64,000 bases of DNA from JAOACQ01 sp049968515 (lineage in GTDB: Bacteria; Spirochaetota; Brevinematia; Brevinematales; JAOACQ01), in contig JBMFQR010000003.1 in the NCBI GenBank assembly GCA_049968515.1, forward strand, positions 1 to 64,000, given 5' to 3'. The notes beneath the pieces were generated by a model. That model had not been told where the DNA came from. It was given only the letters and a program-made list of their open reading frames with translations, and ran no database searches. Shown piece after piece: positions 34,153-42,344 of this stretch. The position numbers and the translations under genes were made by a program. Numbering within the stretch: position 1 is the first letter of the stretch; the number at the start of each line of letters is the position of its first letter.

Positions 34153-35460
34153 CTATTTATAGATATTGTAGAAAGCAGAAATGCCGGGGAATTTTGCCAT
34201 ATCTCCAAGTTCTTCTTCAATTCTTATAAGCTGGTTGTACTTGGCAATCCTGTCAGTTCTGGACATAGAACCGGTCTTGATCTGACCTGTATTTAAGGCA
34301 ACTACAAAATCGGCAATTGTAGTGTCCTCTGTCTCACCGCTCCTGTGAGAAACTACAGCTGTATAACCAGCCTGTTTTGCCATCTCAACAGCATCAATTG
34401 TCTCTGTAAGAGTACCAATCTGGTTAAGCTTTATGAGAATAGAATTTGCAATCCCCTTCTGTATACCTTCCTTCAAAATTTTTGGATTTGTCACAAAAAT
34501 ATCATCACCTACAAGCTGAATTTTCTTACCAAGTCTTTCAGTCAACAATTTCCAGCCTTCCCAGTCATTTTCTCCAAGTCCATCTTCGAGGGAAATAATT
34601 GGATATTTTTCAACCATTTTTTCATAAAAGTCAACCATCTGCTCTGATGATAAAATTTCCTTTGATGATTTCCAGAACTTATAACCCTTCTTTCCATCTT
34701 TTTCTGCTTCACTCCAGAGCTCGCTTGCAGCCGGATCTAATGCAATAAAAATATCCTTTCCGGGCTTATAGCCAGCCTTCTCAATTGCCTCAACAAGAAG
34801 TTCAAGAGGCTCTTCATTGCTTTTTAGATTTGGTGCAAATCCCCCCTCATCACCAACGGCTGTGCTATATCCTTTTGATTTAAGGATGGATTTTAATGCA
34901 TGAAATGTCTCAGCAAGATAAATCAAGGCATCCTTAAGTGTTGGTGCACCAACTGGCATAATCATAAATTCCTGAAGATCAACGGTATTGTCCGCATGCT
35001 TTCCACCATTCAAAACATTTGCCATTGGAATTGGCATTACCTTCGCATTTGTACCGCCAATATATCTGTAGAGTGGTAGACCAAGATAGTTTGCTGCGGC
35101 TTTTGCAACTGCAAGCGATACACCTAAGATTGCATTTGCTCCAAGCTTCTCCTTGTTTGGTGTACCATCAAGCTCAATCATTGTTGTATCAATCTCAACC
35201 TGATTGAGAGAGTCCATACCGACAATCTCTTCTGCAATCGTCTCGTTGACATTCTCAACAGCCTTTAAGACTCCCTTACCAAGAAGCCTCTTTTTATCAC
35301 CATCCCTGAGCTCAACAGCCTCTCTTTCACCGGTAGAAGCACCACTCGGAACTGCTGCCCTACCCACCGTACCGTCTTCAAGAACAACATCTACTTCTAC
35401 TGTGGGATTACCTCTCGAATCAAATATCTCCCTTGCCTGAACATCAATTATTGTGGACAT
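34153..35460 (-). CDS. eno: Enolase
   Basis: A 435-residue glycolytic enolase that interconverts 2-phosphoglycerate and phosphoenolpyruvate. It has REIFDSRGNPTVEVDV at the N-terminus, PSGASTGEREAVELRD, metal ligands within LEDGLGENDWEGW and LVGDDIFVTN, the signature ILIKLNQIGTLTET, and catalytic Lys and His residues in VVSHRSGETEDTTIADFVV. It is intact. GGAGGT precedes the ATG and a promoter lies 30-60 nt upstream. It is the only glycolytic gene here apart from the pgi fragment at the end of the window. Confidence 0.98.
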   Translation of the reverse strand: MSTIIDVQAREIFDSRGNPTVEVDVVLEDGTVGRAAVPSGASTGEREAVELRDGDKKRLLGKGVLKAVENVNETIAEEIVGMDSLNQVEIDTTMIELDGTPNKEKLGANAILGVSLAVAKAAANYLGLPLYRYIGGTNAKVMPIPMANVLNGGKHADNTVDLQEFMIMPVGAPTLKDALIYLAETFHALKSILKSKGYSTAVGDEGGFAPNLKSNEEPLELLVEAIEKAGYKPGKDIFIALDPAASELWSEAEKDGKKGYKFWKSSKEILSSEQMVDFYEKMVEKYPIISLEDGLGENDWEGWKLLTERLGKKIQLVGDDIFVTNPKILKEGIQKGIANSILIKLNQIGTLTETIDAVEMAKQAGYTAVVSHRSGETEDTTIADFVVALNTGQIKTGSMSRTDRIAKYNQLIRIEEELGDMAKFPGISAFYNIYK

Positions 35461-35490
35461 ATATTACCTCCAGATGATTTTTAATCATTT

Positions 35491-35519
35491 ATTTTATATA
35501 TAGATCATAAAAAAGTCAA
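35491..35519 (-). promoter_or_regulatory. Promoter of eno
   Basis: On the minus strand TTGACT (35519-35514), 17-nt spacer, TAAAAT (35496-35491). A short inverted repeat (35474-35488, ATGATT/AATCAT) lies between it and the eno start, in the 5' leader. Confidence 0.55.
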
Positions 35520-35718
35520 AATATCAGTTAAAAGTTGAAAGTTAGGAAAAATAGTGAAGCTGGGGATTAAAAGCAAAGCTTTTTGTTTAACAACAGATTG
35601 TTGGTTAGAGCCAATTGGCTGACGGATTGGTACAAATAGTTAACCATTGGATTTAAGGAGCAAAAGCTAAAAGCTTTTGGTACAATGTTAATGGCAATGA
35701 GAGATATAATATTCATTT
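35520..35718. other. Palindrome-rich spacer beside truncated genes
   Basis: No gene is visible. It contains AAAAGC/GCTTTT (35569-35583), CAACA/TGTTG (35591-35603), the perfect palindrome AGCCAATTGGCT (35609-35620), CAAAAGC/GCTTTTG (35661-35679), and a direct repeat TTGGTACAA at 35627-35635 and 35677-35685, exactly 50 bp apart. It looks like degraded or mobile-type DNA beside the GH3 breakpoint. Confidence 0.5.
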
Positions 35719-36153
35719 TCACAGGCGAACACAGGAGGTGAAGTTTTGTCCAATTTTGCTTAAGGCATATGTTTCTATGGCTGTAACCTCAGCCATTTTT
35801 CTTATAAGTTCAGGATCTCTGGTACAACCAAGCCCTATATTGTGTGGAAAAATTACCGTGTCCACTGTCTTGCCATTTCCATTCACTGCATCAACACCAT
35901 AAAGCAAAGGGATTTTAAGCCTTGTAGATAAGGCTATGGATTGGTAACTATCTATCATTTTTGCCCATTCCTCCGGAGTGTTCGTAGCTGGCTTTGAGTC
36001 TCTCCCGCTTAATAAAGCACCAATACAATAATTTTTTATTTCAACAGGGCTTGCAAGATAATCCTTCTCCACCATTATCATCTGTCCAATTTTTTCGTCG
36101 AGTGTCATCCTTGAAAGAAGTTCTTCAACTCTCCTTTCTACCTCTGGATTCAA
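35719..36153 (-). pseudogene. GH3 beta-glucosidase, N-terminal fragment
   Basis: The 144 residues match the first part of glycoside hydrolase family 3: VERRVEELLSRMTLDEKIGQM, then GALLSGRDSKPATNTPEEWAKMIDSYQ, RLKIPLLYGVDAVNGNGK and FPHNIGLGCTRDPELIRKM. GH3 enzymes have about 600-850 residues. This copy ends at QNFTSCVRL, where homologues continue with an NFAPC-type segment, so the rest of the TIM barrel and the second domain are missing. The only start is a TTG at 36153, which overlaps the preceding GT39 fragment. In the GH3 frame a signal-peptide-like F/L-rich stretch continues upstream without a start codon. Confidence 0.8.
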
Positions 36154-36545
36154 ATCCTGAGAATAGAGATTGATAAGAAAGGCAGAAAGAAAAGCAAAAA
36201 TGTAAAGATTAAGGCAGCCTCTTTGCCAATTATCTTTCTCACATAAGTCAGAGCAAGTATAGCTATACCAAGAACTGAAAGGAAAGATAAAAACCTCAAG
36301 GCAAATGGACTATACCCGAAAAACCTGCTGTATAAAGAAAGCGTAACATAATAAAGTGGTGGATGAGAATCTGTCGCTGTTATTTTCACTATTTCCGGGA
36401 AGGTGTGTTTGATAATCATTGCAGAGTATGATTCATCATACCAGAGTGACTCCTTATTCAGTCCTGAAATGAGATATAAACTTCCGCATATCACAATAAA
36501 AAGCCAGATTAAAACAAAAACAACTATGGGTCTTTCCCCTTTCAT
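36150..36545 (-). pseudogene. GT39/ArnT-type glycosyltransferase, N-terminal fragment
   Basis: The 131 residues resemble the beginning of a dolichyl-phosphate-mannose / ArnT-type (GT39) membrane glycosyltransferase: one transmembrane helix, then NKESLWYDESYSAMIIKHTF with the catalytic-loop acidic pair, TDSHPPLYYVTLSLYSRFFGYSPFALRFLSFL, and RKIIGKEAAL. Homologues have about 400-550 residues and at least ten helices. This copy stops after LPFLSISILRI. It overlaps the GH3 fragment by 4 nt in a different frame. Two unrelated genes each cut short and joined in this way suggest a deletion or recombination scar. Confidence 0.75.
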
Positions 36546-36553
36546 TTAATCTC

Positions 36554-37114
36554 TCATCTGTTTTTCTCAAATTCAATAATGGCCATTCCACCTTCATCTA
36601 AAAGCTTTATAATAAATTCGTCCGAAGGATTTTCGATAAATCCTGTATTTACAAGTGCCGCAAGACCAAAAGTAAATATCCAGAGTCTGAAAAGTATCTC
36701 CTCAAGCTGTTTTTCATCAAGCTCCTTTAAATATTCTACTTTTTTCATCACCTTAATGATTTCTGCTCCTGTAGCTCTTTCAACAAACTCACTTCCGGAT
36801 TGTCTTTTCATAAAACATTCTCTGAATAAGACCCTTTCCTCAAGTGCAAATTTTATGTATCCAATACCTGTATCAAGAAAGGACTCCCCAGTATAATTCT
36901 TCAACTGATAAGTAAGAAGGAGTTCGTGTGCCTTTTTAAGCAAAATTTCTTTTAGCTCTTCTATTGACTTAAAATGGCAGTAAATAGGCATTGTAGAAAT
37001 ACCAAGTTCCTTTGCTACACGTCTTGCTGTTATTGCATCAAATCCCTCTTTTCTTAAAACCTCAAAAGCCTTTTCTATAATCTTTTCTTTTGAAATTATG
37101 TTCTTAGGTGGCAT
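36554..37114 (-). CDS. TetR/AcrR-family transcriptional regulator
   Basis: A 186-residue one-component repressor. The TetR HTH covers about residues 8-55: IISKEKIIEKAFEVLRKEGFDAITARRVAKELGISTMPIYCHFKSIEELKEILL. The helical ligand-binding domain follows and matches no effector I recognise. I chose ATG 37114 behind GGAGA in place of upstream candidates. A perfect-consensus promoter with palindromes across it lies at 37158-37214, which suggests autoregulation. The neighbouring GT39/GH3 fragments could be remains of its target operon; an intact target is not visible. Confidence 0.87.
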   Translation of the reverse strand: MPPKNIISKEKIIEKAFEVLRKEGFDAITARRVAKELGISTMPIYCHFKSIEELKEILLKKAHELLLTYQLKNYTGESFLDTGIGYIKFALEERVLFRECFMKRQSGSEFVERATGAEIIKVMKKVEYLKELDEKQLEEILFRLWIFTFGLAALVNTGFIENPSDEFIIKLLDEGGMAIIEFEKNR

Positions 37115-37157
37115 GCTTCTTCTCTCCATCTTACTTTGCCAGAGGAAACACAAAATA

Positions 37158-37186
37158 ATAACTATAGTTATATAACATAAGTTATA
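37158..37186. promoter_or_regulatory. Candidate TetR operators
   Basis: ATAACTATAGTTAT (37158-37171) is a perfect palindrome. It adjoins TATAAC-ATAA-GTTATA (37171-37186). Both share the half-site (T)ATAAC and cover the predicted transcription start and -10 of the tetR promoter. Confidence 0.65.
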
Positions 37187-37214
37187 TTATAATACACTCT
37201 TTTTTCTGTGTCAA
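37186..37214 (-). promoter_or_regulatory. Consensus promoter of the tetR-family gene
   Basis: On the minus strand TTGACA (37214-37209), 17-nt spacer, TATAAT (37191-37186): both hexamers match the sigma-70 consensus exactly. A promoter this strong for a regulator fits tight repression by the adjoining palindromes. Confidence 0.75.
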
Positions 37215-37350
37215 TAGATTTTTGAAAATTTTTCGTTTTGAGAAACAAACTCTATGAAACTTTTAACATTGTCACTTTTGTCAACATTAGCGTATTTCTT
37301 GAAATTTTGTCTAAAATATATTACTCTAATATAAACTATATGGAGAAGAT

Positions 37351-37644
37351 ATGCCAGAGATAGGTATCGAAGATGTAAAAAAAATCGCAGCCCTTGCCAA
37401 GTTGGAGTTCTCTCCTGAGGAGCTTCAGGATTTTACAGAGCAGTTCAAAAAAATTGTCAGCTTTATCGAAAAGATAAGCGAACTTGACACATCCAATGTA
37501 AAACCTATGGTTTATCCAGTAGAAAACAAGAATATAACAAGGGATGATGTTATAAAAGCCTCGGCAAAGATTGAAGACATTGAAGCAATAGCACCAGAAT
37601 TTTCCAATGGATGTATTGTCGTTCCAAAAGTTATAGAATATTAG
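37351..37644 (+). CDS. gatC: Asp-tRNA(Asn)/Glu-tRNA(Gln) amidotransferase subunit C
   Basis: A 97-residue GatC, the small subunit that stabilises GatA-GatB in tRNA-dependent amidation. DVKKIAALAKLEFSPEEL and KKIVSFIEKISELDTSNVKPM carry the family pattern, and the C-terminal IAPEFSNGCIVVPKVIE tail wraps GatA in known structures. gatA and gatB are not in the window. It is followed by trmB after 6 nt. ATGGAGAAGAT upstream of the ATG gives the ribosome-binding site (GGAGA). Confidence 0.92.
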   Translation: MPEIGIEDVKKIAALAKLEFSPEELQDFTEQFKKIVSFIEKISELDTSNVKPMVYPVENKNITRDDVIKASAKIEDIEAIAPEFSNGCIVVPKVIEY

Positions 37645-37650
37645 TTACAT

Positions 37651-38265
37651 ATGGAAAAAAACACCTTCCCCTTTATAAAAAACGAAATCAGCCCCAAAAA
37701 TATAGACAGCCTGAGAGATTTTCTACTCGATATTGAGAAAAAAAAAGTTGTGCTTGATATTGGATGTGGACATGGAGATTTTTTAATCAGGTGTACATTG
37801 AATGATAAAGAAACTCTTTTTGTGGGAATAGAAATATCAAGAAAGAGAGCATTTAAAACTTCGGAAAGATTAAATAAAAGAGGTATTGAAAACTACAGGG
37901 TAATAAATGGGGATGGCGAATTTATACTTAAGACCTGTTTCCCTGATAGTTCTATTGATGAGATAAATGTCCTCTTTCCAGATCCATGGCTTAAGAAACA
38001 TCAATGGAAAAATAGAATTTTCAAGCCTTCATTCATAATCCAGCTTATAAGGGTATTAAAAAACAATGGTGAAATATTTTTTGCAACAGATGTAAGGGAG
38101 TATGCAGAAGAGGTTTATAGCCTTCTCAGGGAATTTAAGGAATTGAAAAATAAATACTCCAATCCATTTGAGGTAGATATTTATCCAGACTTTCCCACAT
38201 TATTTTTTAAGAAAATGAGCCCTTTAAGACCGATAAACTACATCTGTTTTAAAAAGATAAAATGA
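37651..38265 (+). CDS. trmB: tRNA (guanine-46-N7) methyltransferase
   Basis: A 204-residue SAM methyltransferase. The SAM loop is VVLDIGCGHGDFLIRC at about residues 31-46, followed by FVGIEISRKRAF. The TrmB signature is INVLFPDPWLKKHQWKNRIF, equivalent to the FPDPW-KKRHHKRR motif of the family, with the catalytic Asp present. It makes m7G46 in tRNA variable loops. Its last 17 nt overlap the convergent holA. Confidence 0.94.
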   Translation: MEKNTFPFIKNEISPKNIDSLRDFLLDIEKKKVVLDIGCGHGDFLIRCTLNDKETLFVGIEISRKRAFKTSERLNKRGIENYRVINGDGEFILKTCFPDSSIDEINVLFPDPWLKKHQWKNRIFKPSFIIQLIRVLKNNGEIFFATDVREYAEEVYSLLREFKELKNKYSNPFEVDIYPDFPTLFFKKMSPLRPINYICFKKIK

Positions 38266-39172
38266 ATTTTTCAATCTCAAGAAAGGCAAAATCAACACTC
38301 ATGGTCTTTGATACAATTTCAACTCTTTTAACCAGAGAAAGCACACTGCTTATGAATTTCAAATCTACCTTTGAAGAATAAAAGGCAAGCTTTTTAATTT
38401 CAAATGGTTTTATTTTAAGTTTTTCTTCCAGATTGGCTTTGTTCTTATCACCTAAAAATGACCACATAAGCTTTGCAGTCCTATAAATCATATAATTAAT
38501 TTGAATTGCCGATTCCTTTGAGTCCTTTAAATCCTGAAGCGCAGTATAAGCCTTTTTCCTGTCCTTCGTGAAAATACCATCAATCAAATCAAAAACACTA
38601 TATCCCTTCTCACGGGTGAAAAGTGAACCAATAACCTCCACTGTAAGCTTTTTATCCTTCTCATAATATGAAAGAATTATATCAAGCATTTTTATTACAG
38701 ATTCAAAATTATCACACGATAAATCAGATAGGTACTCCACAATGTCCGGTTCATATAATACACCTTCTTCATTCAGTCTCTTTCTTATATAACTTAGTAT
38801 ATCATTCCTGTAAAACTTCTTAAAATCAATCACATCTATTCTTTCATTTTCTCCAAAGATATTATCCTCAAGCAGAATAACAACAAATGTATCTGACACA
38901 TCTCTTGAAACAAAATTGATAAGCTTCTCCTTTACCTCCCTTTTAATAGACGAATTACATCCATCAAAATTCTTTATCACAAACAACCTTCTTGTAGAAA
39001 ATAAAGAATATCCTTCCAGTTCTCCTGAAAGAAAATTGGAGCTGGCTTCATCAAGATAGATAACTTTTACATCATCACCCTCAAAATTCTTAAGGATTTC
39101 CTCTAGATAAGTTAGCTTTAAAATCTCATTTTGTCCTGTTAGTACGGTTAGTTGTTTCAACCTTTCCTCCAA
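38249..39172 (-). CDS. holA: DNA polymerase III delta subunit
   Basis: A 307-residue clamp-loader delta subunit. The N-terminus (LTVLTGQNEILKLTYLEEIL, then VIYLDEASSNFLSGELEGYSLFSTRRLFVIKNFDG) matches HolA, as do the middle FVVILLEDNIFGENERI and the C-terminal domain with KIKPFEIKKLAFYSSKVD. As usual for delta, it lacks an ATP-binding P-loop. The start overlaps the upstream lipoprotein gene by 47 nt, which favours translational coupling. It ends the long spoVG/prs run. Confidence 0.88.
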   Translation of the reverse strand: MEERLKQLTVLTGQNEILKLTYLEEILKNFEGDDVKVIYLDEASSNFLSGELEGYSLFSTRRLFVIKNFDGCNSSIKREVKEKLINFVSRDVSDTFVVILLEDNIFGENERIDVIDFKKFYRNDILSYIRKRLNEEGVLYEPDIVEYLSDLSCDNFESVIKMLDIILSYYEKDKKLTVEVIGSLFTREKGYSVFDLIDGIFTKDRKKAYTALQDLKDSKESAIQINYMIYRTAKLMWSFLGDKNKANLEEKLKIKPFEIKKLAFYSSKVDLKFISSVLSLVKRVEIVSKTMSVDFAFLEIEKFILSF

Positions 39173-39737
39173 GAATGATTACTTTATCATCAGTCTTTGA
39201 ATAATCACTCTGCCACCCAAATTTTACCCTTTCTGCAAGGTGTCTTGCAGATAAATCGGAAAGATAAAGAAGAACAGCCTCATTGTTATACCTGTTGGTA
39301 TCAAAAACCAGCACATATTCTTTAATTGTCTTGTCCTTCTGTAAATAATTGCGAGAATTATCAAGCAAAGAAAAGGATAACTCGAGCGTATAAAGTAGAT
39401 TATAAATATTTGTAATTTCTGTCGATTCCTTTGCATTAATTGAATCTATTGAGACAAACAAACTGGCAAAGTTAGTTTCATCACCCTCATATTCCTTTAG
39501 CCTCAAGCCATATGATTCAAAATAGAATTCAAGCTTTAACTTAAAAGGAGTGAAAAATTCTCTCTCATACTCAATAAGATTTGTAAGATTTAATCTAATG
39601 TTCTTTATGTAGTCCGGCAATCCCGCATCCTTGCCAATAAGCTCGACATTCTTGCTGGAATATAATACCCTTTCTGGCTTGTTTTTCCACGTTGTAGAGC
39701 ATGAAAAAAACAGAAGCAAACAAAATAAAAAAAGCAT
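39126..39737 (-). CDS. Small lipoprotein, possibly LptE-like
   Basis: A 203-residue lipoprotein. MLFLFCLLLFFSC gives a signal peptide with lipobox cysteine at residue 13. The remainder has the LptE-like order: KNIRLNLTNL, a helix, AYSLFVSIDS-type strands, LYTLELSFSLLDNSRNYLQK, then RYNNEAVLLYLSDLSARHLAERVKFGW. In enterobacteria lptE lies directly upstream of holA, as here. LptE plugs the LptD barrel that inserts LPS. Sequence similarity is weak and no lptD is in the window, so this is inference. I chose the ATG at 39737, after the tilS stop. Confidence 0.55.
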   Translation of the reverse strand: MLFLFCLLLFFSCSTTWKNKPERVLYSSKNVELIGKDAGLPDYIKNIRLNLTNLIEYEREFFTPFKLKLEFYFESYGLRLKEYEGDETNFASLFVSIDSINAKESTEITNIYNLLYTLELSFSLLDNSRNYLQKDKTIKEYVLVFDTNRYNNEAVLLYLSDLSARHLAERVKFGWQSDYSKTDDKVIILGGKVETTNRTNRTK

Positions 39738-39741
39738 ATGA

Positions 39742-41184
39742 CTAATCCTTTGAAATCTCAAGTATTCCAACCCTTCTGGTCTCATCTGTCACATAAAATC
39801 TCTTTGAGACCCTCGCAAATTTAAAAGGAATAAAAACCAGAGCTATGACTTGATGTTCATTGGTAACCACAAGTGCATTTCCTCTATCAAGTCTACTTAT
39901 CCTGCTATCTATGAAAACATCACTGAGTTTTTTGGTTTTACCTGTATCAATTTCTATTCTATCCCCTTTTTTCACATTTCTCAAAAAAATCTTATCAGAA
40001 AAATCCATATTGAAGAATACTTTATTCATGCAGGATTTAAAATCTTTAATTTTCACTTCATTCTTCAATGCCACATAAAATTTAAATCTGAAATTATTTA
40101 TCTCAAAACACCTTTCTTCAGAATCAATTTCAAAAATAAAGTCTGCCTCTTTTAGCCTTTCCTGTCCAGCCTCAAATATTAAGTCCCCATAACTTGTATA
40201 AATGTTTAGCTTACTGGAAAGATAAAGTGATTTTGTTCCATTTGTCGAATATTCTTCAATCACTTTATCTATAACTCTCAAAGGCAAATAGAATTCATTC
40301 CCTGCAACCTCACTAACCACATATCTCACAAGTCTCCTTTTTAACGCAAGAGGTGGACTTAAATCAAAAAATGCCTTTTTTATCCTGTAACCCTTATCAG
40401 AAATTAGAAAGGTAGAATATCCCTTCATTTTTTCACTCCAGAATTTTTCCTCCTCCCAGATGATTTTATAGAAATCTTCTATCTTTTCTCTAAATAAAGG
40501 GAATCTTTCTTCAATCAGTGGAACAATTCTTTTTCTTATAAAATTCCTTGAATATCCAGTATCCATATTTGATGAATCAAAAACAAAATCCATTTTCTTA
40601 ATTTTTATATAGCTTTCGATCTTTTTCTTTTCAATAAAAAGAAGGGGCCTTATTAAATCATATTCTGGACTAAAAAAGCTCTTTTTTATTGGAATACCAA
40701 CCAATCCGCTACCACCACACCCTTTAAGAATTCTATAAAGAATAGTTTCAAATAAGTCATCAAGATTATGTGCAGTTGCAAGCCTGTTGATTTTAAAATC
40801 CTTTATAACTTCCTCAAATTTTTTATATCTCAGTACTCTTGCAGCTTCCTCAATTGAAAGTTTATTGTTAAAAGCAAACTCCCTGACATTTACCCTGAAA
40901 GAAAAAAAAGGAATGGAAAGCCTTTCTGCTAAAGATTTACAGAAAGCCTCGTCCCTATCACTTTCATCTCCCCTTAACATATGGTTGATATGACATAAAA
41001 ACAACTGAAGAGAAAAGCTCTCCTTGATGGAGTAAAAAAGATTTGTCAATAAAACTGAATCAGCTCCACCTGATAAACCGATAAGAACTCTATCATTCTT
41101 TTCAAGAAGGGAAAATTTCTCAAGCGTTTCAAGAAATTTATTGTTTACATAATCAATGAGGGAATTACTTTCAAGACTACTCAT
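39742..41184 (-). CDS. tilS: tRNA(Ile)-lysidine synthetase TilS
   Basis: A 480-residue N-type ATP pyrophosphatase. The PP-loop LIGLSGGADSVLLTNLFY lies at about residues 33-50. ATAHNLDDLFETILYRILKG and NFIRKRIVPLIEERFP mark the TilS core, followed by C-terminal TilS-specific domains (RNVKKGDRIEIDTGKTKKLSDVFID). It converts C34 of tRNA-Ile(CAU) to lysidine so that it reads AUA. It overlaps pth by 8 nt. Borrelia has the same pth-tilS neighbourhood. Confidence 0.95.
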   Translation of the reverse strand: MSSLESNSLIDYVNNKFLETLEKFSLLEKNDRVLIGLSGGADSVLLTNLFYSIKESFSLQLFLCHINHMLRGDESDRDEAFCKSLAERLSIPFFSFRVNVREFAFNNKLSIEEAARVLRYKKFEEVIKDFKINRLATAHNLDDLFETILYRILKGCGGSGLVGIPIKKSFFSPEYDLIRPLLFIEKKKIESYIKIKKMDFVFDSSNMDTGYSRNFIRKRIVPLIEERFPLFREKIEDFYKIIWEEEKFWSEKMKGYSTFLISDKGYRIKKAFFDLSPPLALKRRLVRYVVSEVAGNEFYLPLRVIDKVIEEYSTNGTKSLYLSSKLNIYTSYGDLIFEAGQERLKEADFIFEIDSEERCFEINNFRFKFYVALKNEVKIKDFKSCMNKVFFNMDFSDKIFLRNVKKGDRIEIDTGKTKKLSDVFIDSRISRLDRGNALVVTNEHQVIALVFIPFKFARVSKRFYVTDETRRVGILEISKD

Positions 41185-41737
41185 TATATAAATTCATTGC
41201 TTTTTCTATCTCACCCTTAATTATTAATTCTATTGCATCACAGGCTTTTTCCATTGCTGGAATAATTACCTCCATTTCCTCTGGAGTAAACTTATCAAGA
41301 ACATATTTTTCAAGCTCAACTCCGGGAGGTGGTGAACCTATACCAACTCTCACTCTCGGGAAGTTATCTGACCTGAGAAACTGAATAAGTGATTTTACAC
41401 CATTATGCCCGCCACTTGAACCATATCTTCTCACCCTGATTTTTCCGGGAGGAAGATTCACATCATCACAGACAACAACAATATTTTCCGGCATAACCCT
41501 GAGAAAACTTGCCATATAAAGAACGGCTTCCCCGCTAAGATTAACAAATGTTTGAGGCTTTAAAAGAATAACTCTTTCTTTATCAATCTTAATACGTCCT
41601 ACCATTGACTTTTTCTTTTTGATATCAACTGCAGTCCCATAACGTGCAGCAAGCCTGTCCAAAACCATAAAGCCTAAATTATGCCTTGTTCCTTCATAGG
41701 TTTCTCCTGGATTACCCAGACCTACTACCAGCTTCAA
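41177..41737 (-). CDS. pth: Peptidyl-tRNA hydrolase
   Basis: A 186-residue Pth that recycles peptidyl-tRNA. MKLVVGLGNPGETYEGTRHNLGFMVLDRL holds the active-site His and Asn residues. PQTFVNLSGEAV, VVCDDVNLPPGKIRVRRYGSSGGHNGVKSL and FPRVRVGIGSPP are all present. It is intact and of normal length. It lies between the L25 and tilS genes, as in many bacteria. Confidence 0.97.
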   Translation of the reverse strand: MKLVVGLGNPGETYEGTRHNLGFMVLDRLAARYGTAVDIKKKKSMVGRIKIDKERVILLKPQTFVNLSGEAVLYMASFLRVMPENIVVVCDDVNLPPGKIRVRRYGSSGGHNGVKSLIQFLRSDNFPRVRVGIGSPPPGVELEKYVLDKFTPEEMEVIIPAMEKACDAIELIIKGEIEKAMNLYNE

Positions 41738-41759
41738 TTTATCACCCCCAGTGGAAAAC

Positions 41760-42308
41760 TTATTTTACTTCCACCAAAGTTGTCCCTTCATATGTTAAAA
41801 TCTTATAATTACCCTTTGGTAAATCTCTAACAATTATATATTGCCCTACTTTAAGATTGGAAATGTCAACTTCAATCTCATCAGGAAGCTTTTCTGGAGT
41901 TACAAGTATCTTTAACTTCTTTGTAAATGTGTAAAGGCTTCCACCTTCTTTAACACCAACTGGAGTTCCCTTGTAAACAACAGGCACCTCCGTTATAAAT
42001 GGCTTGTTAGGAGCAATTGCATAGAAATCAACATGTAGCAATTTCCTCGTTATCGGATGTACCTTATAATCTTTCACAACAACCTTGTAGCTCGTTTTAT
42101 CAATTACAAGATTGAGAAGATGATGTTTACCATAAAGTTTAAGAATCCTTTCAAATTCCCTGTAGTCAATACAAAGGTATAGGTTTTCCTTAATTTCAGG
42201 TCCATAAAGAACAGCTGGAATTACCCCCTCATCTCTTAATCTTTGAGAATATGATTTTCCAACCTTTTCCCTGAGATTAGCTTTGATTGTTAATTCTTTT
42301 TTAGCCAT
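41760..42308 (-). CDS. rplY: Ribosomal protein L25, Ctc form
   Basis: A 182-residue L25/Ctc protein that binds 5S rRNA. The N-terminal L25 beta domain (LTIKANLREKVGKSYSQRLRDEGVIPAVLYGP, to about residue 95, ending HVDFYAI) is followed by the C-terminal beta domain of the long form (VPVVYKGTPVGVKEGGSLYTF, then LPDEIEVDISNLKVGQYIIVRDL). I chose ATG 42308, with GGGAGG at a 5-nt gap. The neighbouring order prs-ctc-pth matches both Bacillus and spirochaetes. Confidence 0.93.
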   Translation of the reverse strand: MAKKELTIKANLREKVGKSYSQRLRDEGVIPAVLYGPEIKENLYLCIDYREFERILKLYGKHHLLNLVIDKTSYKVVVKDYKVHPITRKLLHVDFYAIAPNKPFITEVPVVYKGTPVGVKEGGSLYTFTKKLKILVTPEKLPDEIEVDISNLKVGQYIIVRDLPKGNYKILTYEGTTLVEVK

Positions 42309-42344
42309 AAATCCTCCCATTAATTGCAAAACAAAAAAGCCATT

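Noticed and set aside
35461..35718. CRISPR array or integron-like site
   Set aside because: The palindromes differ from one another and there is only one 9-bp direct repeat pair, with no spacer series.
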